From: JACPDD01 sp040900105
GTDB lineage: Bacteria; Patescibacteriota; Microgenomatia; Levybacterales; UBA12049
NCBI GenBank assembly: GCA_040900105.1
Contig: JBBDZP010000024.1
Span: 1-5,868 of the forward strand
Length of the DNA: 5,868 nucleotides
Direction: 5' to 3'
Shown: piece by piece, positions 1 to 4,918 of the stretch
Layout of the letters: each line of letters begins with the position of its first letter
How positions within the stretch are numbered: position 1 is the stretch's first letter
Position numbers and translations under genes: made by a program
The notes under the pieces: generated by a model
Databases searched by the model: none
What the model was told of the DNA's origin: nothing
The model's input: only the letters and a program-made list of their open reading frames with translations

Positions 1-74
1 TCAATCACGTATTGGCGTTTTTTGGCCTCTTTAGGCAAAAAATCCCTAAAACCTTTCAAAGTCTGGATTCTCAT
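1..74 (-). CDS. hisS: Histidine--tRNA ligase, N-terminal fragment (runs off the window)
   Basis: Reading the minus strand from the ATG at 74-72 gives 24 codons before the window edge. The residues include LKGFRDFLPKEAKKRQYVI. The pattern K/R-G-x-x-D-x-L-P followed by an E-A-x-x-R stretch is the conserved N-terminus (motif 1 approach) of class II histidyl-tRNA synthetase, which charges tRNA-His with histidine in the cytoplasm. The catalytic core, motifs 2 and 3 and the anticodon-binding domain lie outside the window, so activity cannot be judged. The start is well fixed because the conserved KGxRD motif begins only six residues in. There is no Shine-Dalgarno sequence; a TATAAT box ends 7 bases before the ATG, which suggests a leaderless mRNA. 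The related ATP phosphoribosyltransferase regulatory subunit HisZ shares this fold but usually lacks such a close match here; HisS is much the likelier identity. Confidence 0.85.
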   Translation of the reverse strand, partial: MRIQTLKGFRDFLPKEAKKRQYVI

Positions 75-81
75 ATTTGAT

Positions 82-110
82 ATTATATTTTCTTTATGGG
101 GTTTAAGCAA
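82..110 (-). promoter_or_regulatory. Candidate sigma70 promoter for hisS, leaderless spacing
   Basis: On the minus strand a perfect TATAAT (87-82) lies 17 bases downstream of TTGCTT (110-105), which matches three of six -35 consensus positions. Seven bases separate the -10 box from the hisS ATG, so transcription would start on or beside the A of the start codon. The 37-base gap holds no terminator-like hairpin, so read-through from the upstream gene is also possible. Confidence 0.5.
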
Positions 111-111
111 A

Positions 112-639
112 TTAGCTAGCTTTTGGCATAGGTATGAAAGCTGTTTGTACTGCTATTTCAATTGGCCTTAATTCAGTCTCTTCTTCGAGATGTCGTATAG
201 GCGTTGCAGGAATCAAAGGAGTTTCCTCGCCCTTTAGTGAAGATTGGAGATTATCAAACTTTTCTCTTAGAATCGTATCTAAATCTACTGTATAGGCGTA
301 ATGGCCGCTCGGTCTTGGAATTCGTGTTATCCATGCAGCATAGCTTTTTGGAGAATAGATAATCCCGTCATCTCTTATTTCTGGAGCCTCACAGTCAGTT
401 ACAAATGTGCTAAGCGCATCAGATCTTAGTCTAAAAGAGGTATGAAGGGGGAGTTTAATCTCAATGCTGCGTTTTATTGTCTTGTATGTTTCCATGTTTT
501 CTATTGGTGAATCCTGCAGGAATTGCAGGAATTTATCAAGGGGAACTCCCGTATTCGGCTCGTCCCATTTAAGTGAATCTAAGTAGGCTTCGGCAAAGGA
601 TAACTGATGCCCTTCTGGTTTCGCTTCTATGCTTGTCAT
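112..639 (-). CDS. Hypothetical protein, 175 aa, unrecognised
   Basis: I do not recognise this protein. It has no signal peptide and no membrane segment, so it is probably cytoplasmic. Residues 13-45 look helical (SFAEAYLDSLKW, then LDKFLQFLQ). Residues 50-80 carry a basic, beta-like stretch (KTIKRSIEIKLPLHTSFRLR), followed by a mixed region with aromatic residues (SYAAWITRIPRPSGHYAY, 99-116). The tail from about 136 is rich in Pro and Glu and probably disordered. There is one Cys (83) and no nucleotide-binding or metal-binding motif that I can name. It starts 11 bases after the M24 peptidase stop and ends 37 bases before hisS, so it may belong to the same transcript. No Shine-Dalgarno is present; a GAGG lies 16 bases from the ATG, too far to act normally, while a TATAAT lies 10 bases from it. 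The sustained open frame and sensible composition support a real gene. Confidence 0.65.
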   Translation of the reverse strand: MTSIEAKPEGHQLSFAEAYLDSLKWDEPNTGVPLDKFLQFLQDSPIENMETYKTIKRSIEIKLPLHTSFRLRSDALSTFVTDCEAPEIRDDGIIYSPKSYAAWITRIPRPSGHYAYTVDLDTILREKFDNLQSSLKGEETPLIPATPIRHLEEETELRPIEIAVQTAFIPMPKAS

Positions 640-649
640 AATGGCCTAT

Positions 650-655
650 ATTATA
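650..655 (-). promoter_or_regulatory. Possible -10 box ahead of the 175-aa gene
   Basis: A perfect TATAAT on the minus strand (655-650) spans the stop codon of the M24 gene and ends 10 bases before the ATG at 639. Transcription from it would begin about 3-4 bases before the start codon. I see no convincing -35 hexamer at 16-18 bases and no extended -10 TG, so chance is a real alternative; the box partly arises from a GTA-TAA codon pair. Confidence 0.3.
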
Positions 656-1319
656 CCTCAATTAGGTGTTTTGGGGAATGGGTTAGGGCGCGGGCTCGGC
701 CTTTTTGCAAAATCAACACATCTTCAATTCTTACTCCACCAAAGTTTTTAATATAAATTCCTGGTTCAATTGTAAAAATATCTCCAATTTTTAGGATGTC
801 CGGGGACATAGGGCTTATTCTGGGTTTCTCGTGGACCTTCTTGCCGACTCCATGCCCTAGCGAATGGGGAATAGGATTAAATCCTTTTTTAAAAATATAA
901 TCTCTTGCCACCTTATCAATTTCATAGGTCTTACAATTTGGTTTTATAACCTTGATTGCTTTTTCCTGCGCAATCAAAACTGCATTATAAATTTTCTTTT
1001 GCTCACCGGTTGCTTTTCCAAAGACTACGGTTCTACTCATATCTGCACAATATCCGTTAAATTTGGCGCCAAAATCAAGGAGCACGAATTGGTTTCTAGT
1101 TAATTTTATATTTGTGGGCTTGTGGTGAATTTCAAATGCACTTTTTCCAAATGCGACAATTGTTCGGAAAGCAAGTCTAGCACCCTGCTTGCGGATGGAT
1201 TTGTTTATTTCCCCAGCGAGTTCTTTTTCTGTAATCCCGGTCTTTATTTTCTCAAGGGCATACTTAAAAGTCTGGTCGGTTATTTGGCAAGCCTTTTTGA
1301 TAGAAGAAGTCTTATCCAT
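651..1319 (-). CDS. M24-family metallopeptidase (Xaa-Pro aminopeptidase/prolidase-like), catalytic domain only
   Basis: The 222 residues form a pita-bread-fold peptidase that removes N-terminal residues from peptides, probably those with proline at position 2, in the cytoplasm. All five expected metal ligands are visible: Asp82 (LLDFGAKFNGY), Asp93 (CADMSRT), His156 (SLGHGVG), Glu185 (TIEPGIYI) and Glu199 (VRIEDVL). The HHKP motif at 65-68 and VHEKP at 162-166 are typical of the aminopeptidase P/prolidase branch, not of MetAP. Usual PepQ/PepP proteins are about 350-440 residues with an N-terminal creatinase-like domain; that domain is absent here and the protein begins just ahead of the catalytic fold. 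The frame is intact, so this looks like a compact form, not a degraded one. It starts 3 bases after the stop of the upstream secreted-protein gene, which implies coupled translation; no Shine-Dalgarno is seen. Exact substrate is not readable from sequence. Confidence 0.88.
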   Translation of the reverse strand: MDKTSSIKKACQITDQTFKYALEKIKTGITEKELAGEINKSIRKQGARLAFRTIVAFGKSAFEIHHKPTNIKLTRNQFVLLDFGAKFNGYCADMSRTVVFGKATGEQKKIYNAVLIAQEKAIKVIKPNCKTYEIDKVARDYIFKKGFNPIPHSLGHGVGKKVHEKPRISPMSPDILKIGDIFTIEPGIYIKNFGGVRIEDVLILQKGRARALTHSPKHLIEV

Positions 1320-1322
1320 TAG

Positions 1323-2108
1323 CTAGTCTTGGGTTACGGTTTTGCCGCTTCCCGTTGAAGCTGCTGCAGGGTTAGATGAAGGAATAACTGCTCCTGAAGA
1401 ATTTATGCCGGGAATATTTATTGCCGGATTTTTTGGAAGCTGGGGGAAAAGAATAATAAAAGAGGCGACAATTTTGTTTGCCTCGGTTTTGTCCGGATAA
1501 CCAATAACTACTACATTTTCTCCTTCTGTAATTTTTGAAAAACCGGACTTCACCAAGCCTTCCGAAAGTGCATATGAATTAGTTTTTGTAACTGTTTCAA
1601 CGTCTATATTTAGTTGTTTATTCTCCTCCGTTATCATGTCAAAGTTAAATTCCTCGCTATTAATCGTTGCTACGGCGCCGTGGATAAAGCGGGGAAGAAT
1701 CACTACGTCAACGAACCTTGCTAAAAGTCTTCTGGAGCTTTTATTGTAAAGACCCAGTGCTCCAATTATTGAGCCTTTTTCAATGTCGGATATTCCAAAA
1801 GTCCCCTTAGCATTAGGATCTGTAAATTTAGTGAGTTCGTCAACGTCAATGAATCTGGTGTTACCTTGTACATCCTCGATTGTAATTTGAGTAGACCCTG
1901 TGTCTGTAACTGTTCCAATAATTCCTCTTTTCTCTGTGAGATTTAGTCTTGCGGCGTCTGAAGCGACAAGCTCCAAAAGTTTTTGAGCTTTTTGTTGCAG
2001 GTCTGTAGTTGTAGGAGTAGCAGTTGCCGTTTGCGCAGAAACTTTAAATACAACACCAAAAAGAAGTATAAACAAGAAGAAGACTGATAAGGTAAATTTA
2101 TCTTTCAT
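1323..2108 (-). CDS. Secreted or surface protein with two beta-rich repeats (DUF5666-like), function unknown
   Basis: This 261-residue protein starts with a clear signal peptide: MKDK, a hydrophobic core at 5-23, and a VSA-Q site that predicts cleavage after Ala25. A Thr/Ala/Pro linker (27-35) and a short helix (37-53) follow. Two similar beta-rich units can be seen at about 60-138 and 141-222; the first reads RGIIGTVTDTGSTQITIED and ends in RFVDVVILPR, and the second begins FIHGAVATIN. This pattern of G-x-V-T...ITI.D...V resembles the small barrel repeats of DUF5666-type exported proteins, a resemblance I judge by eye. The C-terminus (225-261) is Pro/Ser/Ala/Gly-rich and probably disordered. 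No catalytic motif is seen and there are no Cys residues. It lies 5 bases behind the Ig-like membrane protein and 3 bases ahead of the peptidase, so the three are very likely one operon. Confidence 0.75.
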   Translation of the reverse strand: MKDKFTLSVFFLFILLFGVVFKVSAQTATATPTTTDLQQKAQKLLELVASDAARLNLTEKRGIIGTVTDTGSTQITIEDVQGNTRFIDVDELTKFTDPNAKGTFGISDIEKGSIIGALGLYNKSSRRLLARFVDVVILPRFIHGAVATINSEEFNFDMITEENKQLNIDVETVTKTNSYALSEGLVKSGFSKITEGENVVVIGYPDKTEANKIVASFIILFPQLPKNPAINIPGINSSGAVIPSSNPAAASTGSGKTVTQD

Positions 2109-2113
2109 AAGCT

Positions 2114-2539
2114 CTAGAACTTCTCCGTGGAGAAGGTTACCGTCCTTAGTATTTTTTGCTGTTGCCCATCTTTTGCAATAGCTGTTATTTCTATTAAGTT
2201 TTGACCGTCATCTATATTAACGGTTGTCGAAAAATCACCATTAGCCGTAGGAGCAACTACCTTTTCATCTAAAGAGGTGAGTATTATAATTGTGGCATCC
2301 GGCTTTGTTTTTCCTGAAACCTCTACAACTTTACTTCCCAGAACGGACTCGTCTACAGGTTTTGAAATACTAAGAAAAACACTTAAGGAAGTTGATTTTT
2401 TGGCTTCGGTAGTTACCGGATTATTCTCAGCCTTCGTAGTAACTGTTTTAGTGGATTCATAAATGTAAAAAAGAATTCCCGCTACCAAAAGTCCGATAAG
2501 GCCGGCAATAAAAGCTAAAACGATTCTTTCCTTTTTCAT
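2114..2539 (-). CDS. Membrane-anchored protein with one Ig-like (glucodextranase B-like) domain
   Basis: I place the start at the ATG of 2539-2537 (141 residues), not at an upstream ATG at 2638. The longer form would add 33 residues of unusual composition, would run through the divergent promoter pair and would overlap the opposite gene. The chosen start gives MKKER followed by a hydrophobic segment at about 7-27, a normal signal anchor. A Thr/Lys/Glu linker (29-50) leads to one beta-sandwich domain at about 53-139. Its features, SISKPVDESVLGSKVVEVSGKTKPDATI... then NGDFSTTVNIDDGQNLIEITA, match the Glucodextran_B/Big type Ig fold: a P-x-D start, V-x-G-x-T-x-P, then G-x-F-x-x-x-V-x-L-x-x-G-x-N-x-I. 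Such domains usually bind other proteins or glycans at the cell surface. It is the first gene after the minus-strand promoter, probably in one operon with the next two. Confidence 0.75.
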   Translation of the reverse strand: MKKERIVLAFIAGLIGLLVAGILFYIYESTKTVTTKAENNPVTTEAKKSTSLSVFLSISKPVDESVLGSKVVEVSGKTKPDATIIILTSLDEKVVAPTANGDFSTTVNIDDGQNLIEITAIAKDGQQQKILRTVTFSTEKF

Positions 2540-2554
2540 GAGCTTCGAGTCTCG

Positions 2555-2583
2555 ATGATATGATAAAAAGATCCCCTTGTCAA
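2555..2583 (-). promoter_or_regulatory. Strong sigma70-type promoter for the minus-strand operon
   Basis: On the minus strand a perfect TTGACA (2583-2578) is followed after exactly 17 bases by TATCAT (2560-2555, five of six matches). Fifteen bases lie between the -10 box and the chosen ATG at 2539, so the predicted leader is only about 8 bases and holds no Shine-Dalgarno. The -35 is shared, as an inverted repeat, with the promoter of the opposite gene. Confidence 0.65.
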
Positions 2584-2606
2584 GAAAATCTCTCCTGTGG
2601 TAGGAT
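2577..2606 (+). promoter_or_regulatory. Divergent plus-strand promoter with extended -10, for the MBL-like gene and dnaB
   Basis: TTGTCA (2577-2582, five of six) is separated by 18 bases from TAGGAT (2601-2606, four of six), and TGG directly before the hexamer supplies an extended -10. Six bases separate TAGGAT from the ATG at 2613, so the transcript would begin at the start codon. CTTGTCAAG (2576-2584) is a near-perfect palindrome that gives both strands their -35. Confidence 0.5.
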
Positions 2607-2612
2607 GTTGAC

Positions 2613-3128
2613 ATGGAAATAGCATATCTAGGCAACAACTGTGTAAAAATCCGCTCAAAACTCGCAAATTTTATAATTGACCCGACAGAAAATATCTCAA
2701 AAACAGAAGCAGACGCAATAATATCTCTTAATGGAAACGAATCGAATATATCAAAAGTTTCGCAGTTTAGGCTGATAGTCTCCGGGCCCGGCGAATATGA
2801 AATAAAAGGAGTAAAAATTTCGGGTACAAAATCCGATGCCGGAATTATCTATAGACTAACTTTAGACAAATTAGGCGTTATATTGGGAAAAGCGAGCTTA
2901 GTCTCAAAGAGTGAAAATGTTTCGGCGAATGTTGTAGTTTTGGATGCAGATGAGGTACCAAGCGACAAAGTTATAACTGCCATGCAGCCAAATGTTGTTG
3001 TAATGTATGGCGAAAAAGCGAAAGAAGCGGCAAAGACCTTAAAAGATGGGGGAGTTGAGAGTGTAAATAGATTTGTGGTGGCATATGAAAAATTACCGCA
3101 AGAAATGGAAGTAGTAGTTTTGGGATGA
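2613..3128 (+). CDS. Degenerate metallo-beta-lactamase-fold protein (UlaG-like), all metal ligands lost
   Basis: The 171 residues keep the outline of the UlaG-like MBL family: MEIAYLGNNC... for the usual MEIxYLGHSCF, IIDPTE for the substrate-side TDP, then SGPGEYEIKGVKISG and IIYRLTLDKLGVILG, which are typical of small MBL hydrolases. But the zinc sites are gone. The position of HxHxDH reads LNGNES (39-44), the H-x-GD region reads ILGKA (90-94), and the final PMHY region reads VVVMYGE (128-134). There is not one histidine in the protein. The frame is intact and the core hydrophobic strands are kept, so this looks like a maintained non-enzymatic fold and not a fresh pseudogene. The start is fixed by homology at the first strand. 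It precedes dnaB by 9 bases and is probably co-transcribed. It could be a binding or structural protein; the partner is unknown. Confidence 0.75.
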   Translation: MEIAYLGNNCVKIRSKLANFIIDPTENISKTEADAIISLNGNESNISKVSQFRLIVSGPGEYEIKGVKISGTKSDAGIIYRLTLDKLGVILGKASLVSKSENVSANVVVLDADEVPSDKVITAMQPNVVVMYGEKAKEAAKTLKDGGVESVNRFVVAYEKLPQEMEVVVLG

Positions 3129-3137
3129 AAATAATTT

Positions 3138-4466
3138 ATGGCGAATTTGAAAGTTCCTCCAAATAACGAAGAAGCCGAGCAATCTGTGCTCGGTGCGATT
3201 CTTATTGACAAAGACGCAATAAGCGTTGCTTCCCAAATTATACAAGGCTCTGATTTCTATAACGATACAAATGGTTTAATTTTTGATGCCATGATTTCCT
3301 TGTATGAGGACAGAAAGCCAATTGATATTTTAACTCTTACGGCAAAATTAAAAAAACAGAAAATTCTTGAAAAAATTAACGCATCCTATCTTTCCGATCT
3401 TGTTAATATTGTTCCAACCGCAGCAAATATTGAGCACTACGCAGTGCTTGTTAAGGAGATGTCAACAAAAAGGGCGCTAATTACAATTGGTGGGCAAATA
3501 GCAGAAATGGGATTTATGGAAGACAAGGAGGTAGGGGAGCTTGTAAACCGCGCCGAGGCTTTTGTTTTTGCAATATCGCAGGGGCATAGCGCACGGGGTT
3601 TTATTCCAATCAAGCAGGCGCTTGCCGACAGTTTTGACAGAATTGACGAACTTCATAAAAGAGGCGAGGGATATAGAGGCGTTAAGAGTGGCTTTTTTGC
3701 TCTAGACAATATCTTATCAGGCATGCAGGACAGTAACCTCCTGGTGCTTGCCGCAAGGCCCGGCCAGGGCAAAACCGCTCTCATAGTGAATATTTCACAA
3801 AATATTGCGGTAAATGACAAATTGCCCGTTGGAATATTTTCCTTGGAAATGAGCCAGGAGGAACTCGTAGACAGGCTTTTAGTTGGACAGGCGGATGTTG
3901 ATGCGTGGAGGCTTAAGACCGGAAAGCTCTCTGAAACCGATTTTGCGAAACTTTCGGAAGCCATGGGACAACTCGCGGAGTCTCAGATATTTATTGATGA
4001 CACGCCTGGAATTTCAATATCAGAAATTAGAACCCGGGCAAGAAGACTTCAGTCAGAGCACAAGATAAAGATCTTAATTGTTGACTATTTACAGTTAGTT
4101 GATGCCGGAAGGAGATACGAAAACAGAGTTCAGGAGGTTTCGGCAGTTTCTCAGGCTCTTAAAAATTTAGCAAGAGAACTCAAGATCCCGGTAGTTGCTG
4201 TTTCCCAACTTTCCCGTGCCGTTGAGCACAGAGGAGAAAAAAAACCGCAACTTGCAGATCTAAGAGAAAGCGGCGCCATTGAGCAGGATGCTGACGTAGT
4301 TATGTTTCTCTACAGGCCTGAGGATGAATTGGGCCCAAGTATCCAGACAAAACTCTTAATTGCAAAACACAGAAACGGGCCTACGGGGGAGATAGATTTA
4401 CTTTTTAGAGGAGATAGGATAAGATTTTATAATATAGAGAAAAAGAGGGAATCCATCGAAGCTTAG
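3138..4466 (+). CDS. dnaB: Replicative DNA helicase DnaB, full length
   Basis: DnaB is the hexameric 5'-3' helicase that unwinds DNA at the replication fork and recruits primase. The 442 residues show the N-terminal domain (about 5-105, opening VPPNNEEAEQSVLGAIL), a linker, and the RecA-like ATPase. Walker A is AARPGQGKT (205-213, Lys212 and Thr213); the catalytic glutamate is Glu237 in SLEMS; Walker B is ILIVDYLQL with Asp316. The sensor-like SQLSR (356-360), the signature DLRESGAIEQDAD (374-386) and the Lys410/Arg412 finger motif in AKHRNGPTG complete the set. Length matches the family (about 440-470), and no intein or frameshift is present. Walker A has GQ where many homologues have SM or SG, a tolerated change. 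The ATG lies 9 bases after the MBL-like gene; only a poor GGGATGA could act as ribosome site, so translational coupling is likely. Confidence 0.97.
   Translation: MANLKVPPNNEEAEQSVLGAILIDKDAISVASQIIQGSDFYNDTNGLIFDAMISLYEDRKPIDILTLTAKLKKQKILEKINASYLSDLVNIVPTAANIEHYAVLVKEMSTKRALITIGGQIAEMGFMEDKEVGELVNRAEAFVFAISQGHSARGFIPIKQALADSFDRIDELHKRGEGYRGVKSGFFALDNILSGMQDSNLLVLAARPGQGKTALIVNISQNIAVNDKLPVGIFSLEMSQEELVDRLLVGQADVDAWRLKTGKLSETDFAKLSEAMGQLAESQIFIDDTPGISISEIRTRARRLQSEHKIKILIVDYLQLVDAGRRYENRVQEVSAVSQALKNLARELKIPVVAVSQLSRAVEHRGEKKPQLADLRESGAIEQDADVVMFLYRPEDELGPSIQTKLLIAKHRNGPTGEIDLLFRGDRIRFYNIEKKRESIEA
4404..4433 (+). promoter_or_regulatory. Weak candidate promoter inside the 3' end of dnaB
   Basis: TTTAGA (4404-4409, four of six) and a perfect TATAAT (4428-4433) are 18 bases apart. 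Transcription from here would give the downstream Pro/Gly/Gln gene a leader of about 104 bases. The TATAAT falls on the codons of a conserved FYNI segment of DnaB, so it may be coincidence. Confidence 0.25.
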
Positions 4467-4543
4467 CGTTCGGCTTTTCAGTTCTATCCGAACACGCCTT
4501 ACGCAGCGCTTTCAGAATGGACGAGGGGAGGTGAAACAAATTA
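4467..4543 (+). other. 77-base leader between dnaB and the repeat-protein gene, with a small hairpin
   Basis: GTTCGG (4468-4473) can pair with CCGAAC (4488-4493) around a 14-base loop, extendable by two pairs across a bulge. No T-run follows, so it is not an intrinsic terminator; it may stabilise the processed mRNA end or be chance. The rest of the gap holds no open frame of note and ends in the ribosome binding site of the next gene. Confidence 0.35.
4527..4534 (+). promoter_or_regulatory. Strong Shine-Dalgarno sequence
   Basis: GGAGGTGA preceded by GG lies 9 bases before the ATG at 4544 and is close to full complementarity with the usual 16S rRNA 3' end. It is the only strong ribosome binding site in front of any gene here, and it fixes the start of the small repeat protein. 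Confidence 0.85.
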
Positions 4544-4819
4544 ATGGACGATCCAAATCAAAATCAAGGACAACCAGGAGGTCAAGTTCCGGGACAAGTT
4601 CCGGGTGCAGGTATGCCACCGCCTGTAGCTGAGCCAACACAAATGCCAGGGGAGCCAGCTGGGCAGCCTTCCGTGCCAGGACAAGTTCCAGGCGCAGGGA
4701 TGCCACCGGTAGAGCCAGTTGTTCCAGTAGAACAACCAGGACAAGTTCCAAGCGGAAATCCTGCCTCGCCAGATGCGAACCAAGGCGGACAACCAGGAGG
4801 TCAGGGAGGAGTAGTTTAA
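4544..4819 (+). CDS. Small Pro/Gly/Gln-rich repeat protein, 91 aa, probably disordered, function unknown
   Basis: The protein uses only eleven amino acid types (M, D, P, N, Q, G, V, A, E, T, S). It has no Lys, Arg, His, Cys, Leu, Ile, Phe, Tyr or Trp, so it carries about seven negative charges and no positive side chain. The twelve-residue block VPGQVPGAGMPP occurs twice (15-26 and 44-55), VPGQVP-like units recur at 66-69, and GQPGGQ stands near both ends (9-14 and 82-87). There is no signal peptide, membrane segment or folded-domain motif; it is expected to be disordered and cytoplasmic. Signals around it argue for real expression: a near-perfect Shine-Dalgarno at ideal spacing before, and a strong intrinsic terminator right after. 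Similar short PGQ-rich proteins are, as I recall, found in other CPR genomes, but none has a function I can name. The leucine-rich frames on the opposite strand are by-products of the repeats. Confidence 0.75.
   Translation: MDDPNQNQGQPGGQVPGQVPGAGMPPPVAEPTQMPGEPAGQPSVPGQVPGAGMPPVEPVVPVEQPGQVPSGNPASPDANQGGQPGGQGGVV
4568..4803 (+). repeat. Direct repeats inside the Pro/Gly/Gln gene
   Basis: A 17-base sequence, GGACAACCAGGAGGTCA, occurs identically at 4568-4584 and 4787-4803. Two blocks coding for the same twelve residues lie at 4586-4621 and 4673-4708; they differ at several third codon positions, so the protein sequence is kept while the DNA has drifted. CCAGGACAAGTTCCA also recurs at 4676-4690 and 4736-4750. 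Confidence 0.8.
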
Positions 4820-4836
4820 CTAAGACTCTCACAATA

Positions 4837-4872
4837 AAAAAGACAGTGGGACTTACATCCTACTGTCTTTTT
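4837..4872 (+). terminator. Strong intrinsic terminator, potentially bidirectional
   Basis: A 15-pair stem joins 4837-4851 to 4858-4872 with one G-T wobble (4848 with 4861) and a six-base loop CTTACA. The core AGACAGTGGGA/TCCTACTGTCT is followed by a T-run (4868-4872). The matching A-run on the left (4836-4841) would give a T-run on the other strand, so it could also stop minus-strand transcription. It begins 17 bases after the stop of the repeat-protein gene. Confidence 0.92.
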
Positions 4873-4903
4873 GGTGGGCGAGGTTCGTCTTTATTTTCAA
4901 AAA

Positions 4904-4912
4904 TGTTATAAT
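4904..4912 (+). promoter_or_regulatory. Extended -10 promoter for the nuclease gene, leaderless spacing
   Basis: TGT directly followed by a perfect TATAAT (4907-4912) forms an extended -10 box; the -35 region (TTCGTC at 4884-4889, 17-base spacer) is weak, which is tolerable with an extended -10. Six bases (CGCCCC) separate it from the ATG at 4919, so the transcript would start at the A of the start codon. It lies just after the terminator, which makes the nuclease an independent unit. Confidence 0.55.
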
Positions 4913-4918
4913 CGCCCC

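Noticed and set aside
864..1322. Plus-strand open frames opposite the M24 peptidase
   Set aside because: Rich in Cys, Phe and Ser as expected for the reverse of a conserved gene whose metal ligands are all readable on the minus strand.
2540..2638. A 33-residue N-terminal extension of the Ig-like membrane protein starting at 2638
   Set aside because: It would cross both divergent promoters and overlap the MBL-like start, and it would bury the natural MKKER-plus-hydrophobic anchor inside the protein.
2613..3128. Treating the MBL-like gene as a pseudogene
   Set aside because: There is no stop or shift, the ends match the family's fold and hydrophobic strands are kept; loss of ligands alone does not make it a broken gene.
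2849..3211. Long minus-strand open frame opposite the MBL-like gene and dnaB start
   Set aside because: Ser/Thr/Phe-rich composition typical of an antisense shadow; the plus strand has recognisable protein families in both genes.
3653..3964. Minus-strand and second plus-strand frames inside dnaB (also 3883-4068)
   Set aside because: DnaB is complete and conserved through these positions; the frames match no family and have no start signals.
4468..4493. Intrinsic terminator directly after dnaB
   Set aside because: The stem is only about six pairs with a 14-base loop, and no T-run follows.
4544..4819. Repeat array as a CRISPR or minisatellite element
   Set aside because: Repeats are in frame, protein-level, irregularly spaced and not palindromic; there are no spacer-like unique segments of equal size.
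4512..4832. Leucine-rich open frames on the minus strand opposite the Pro/Gly/Gln gene (also 4541-4792)
   Set aside because: They arise from the repeated CCA/GGA/CAA codons read in reverse. The plus-strand frame has the Shine-Dalgarno, the synonymous drift between repeats and the terminator.
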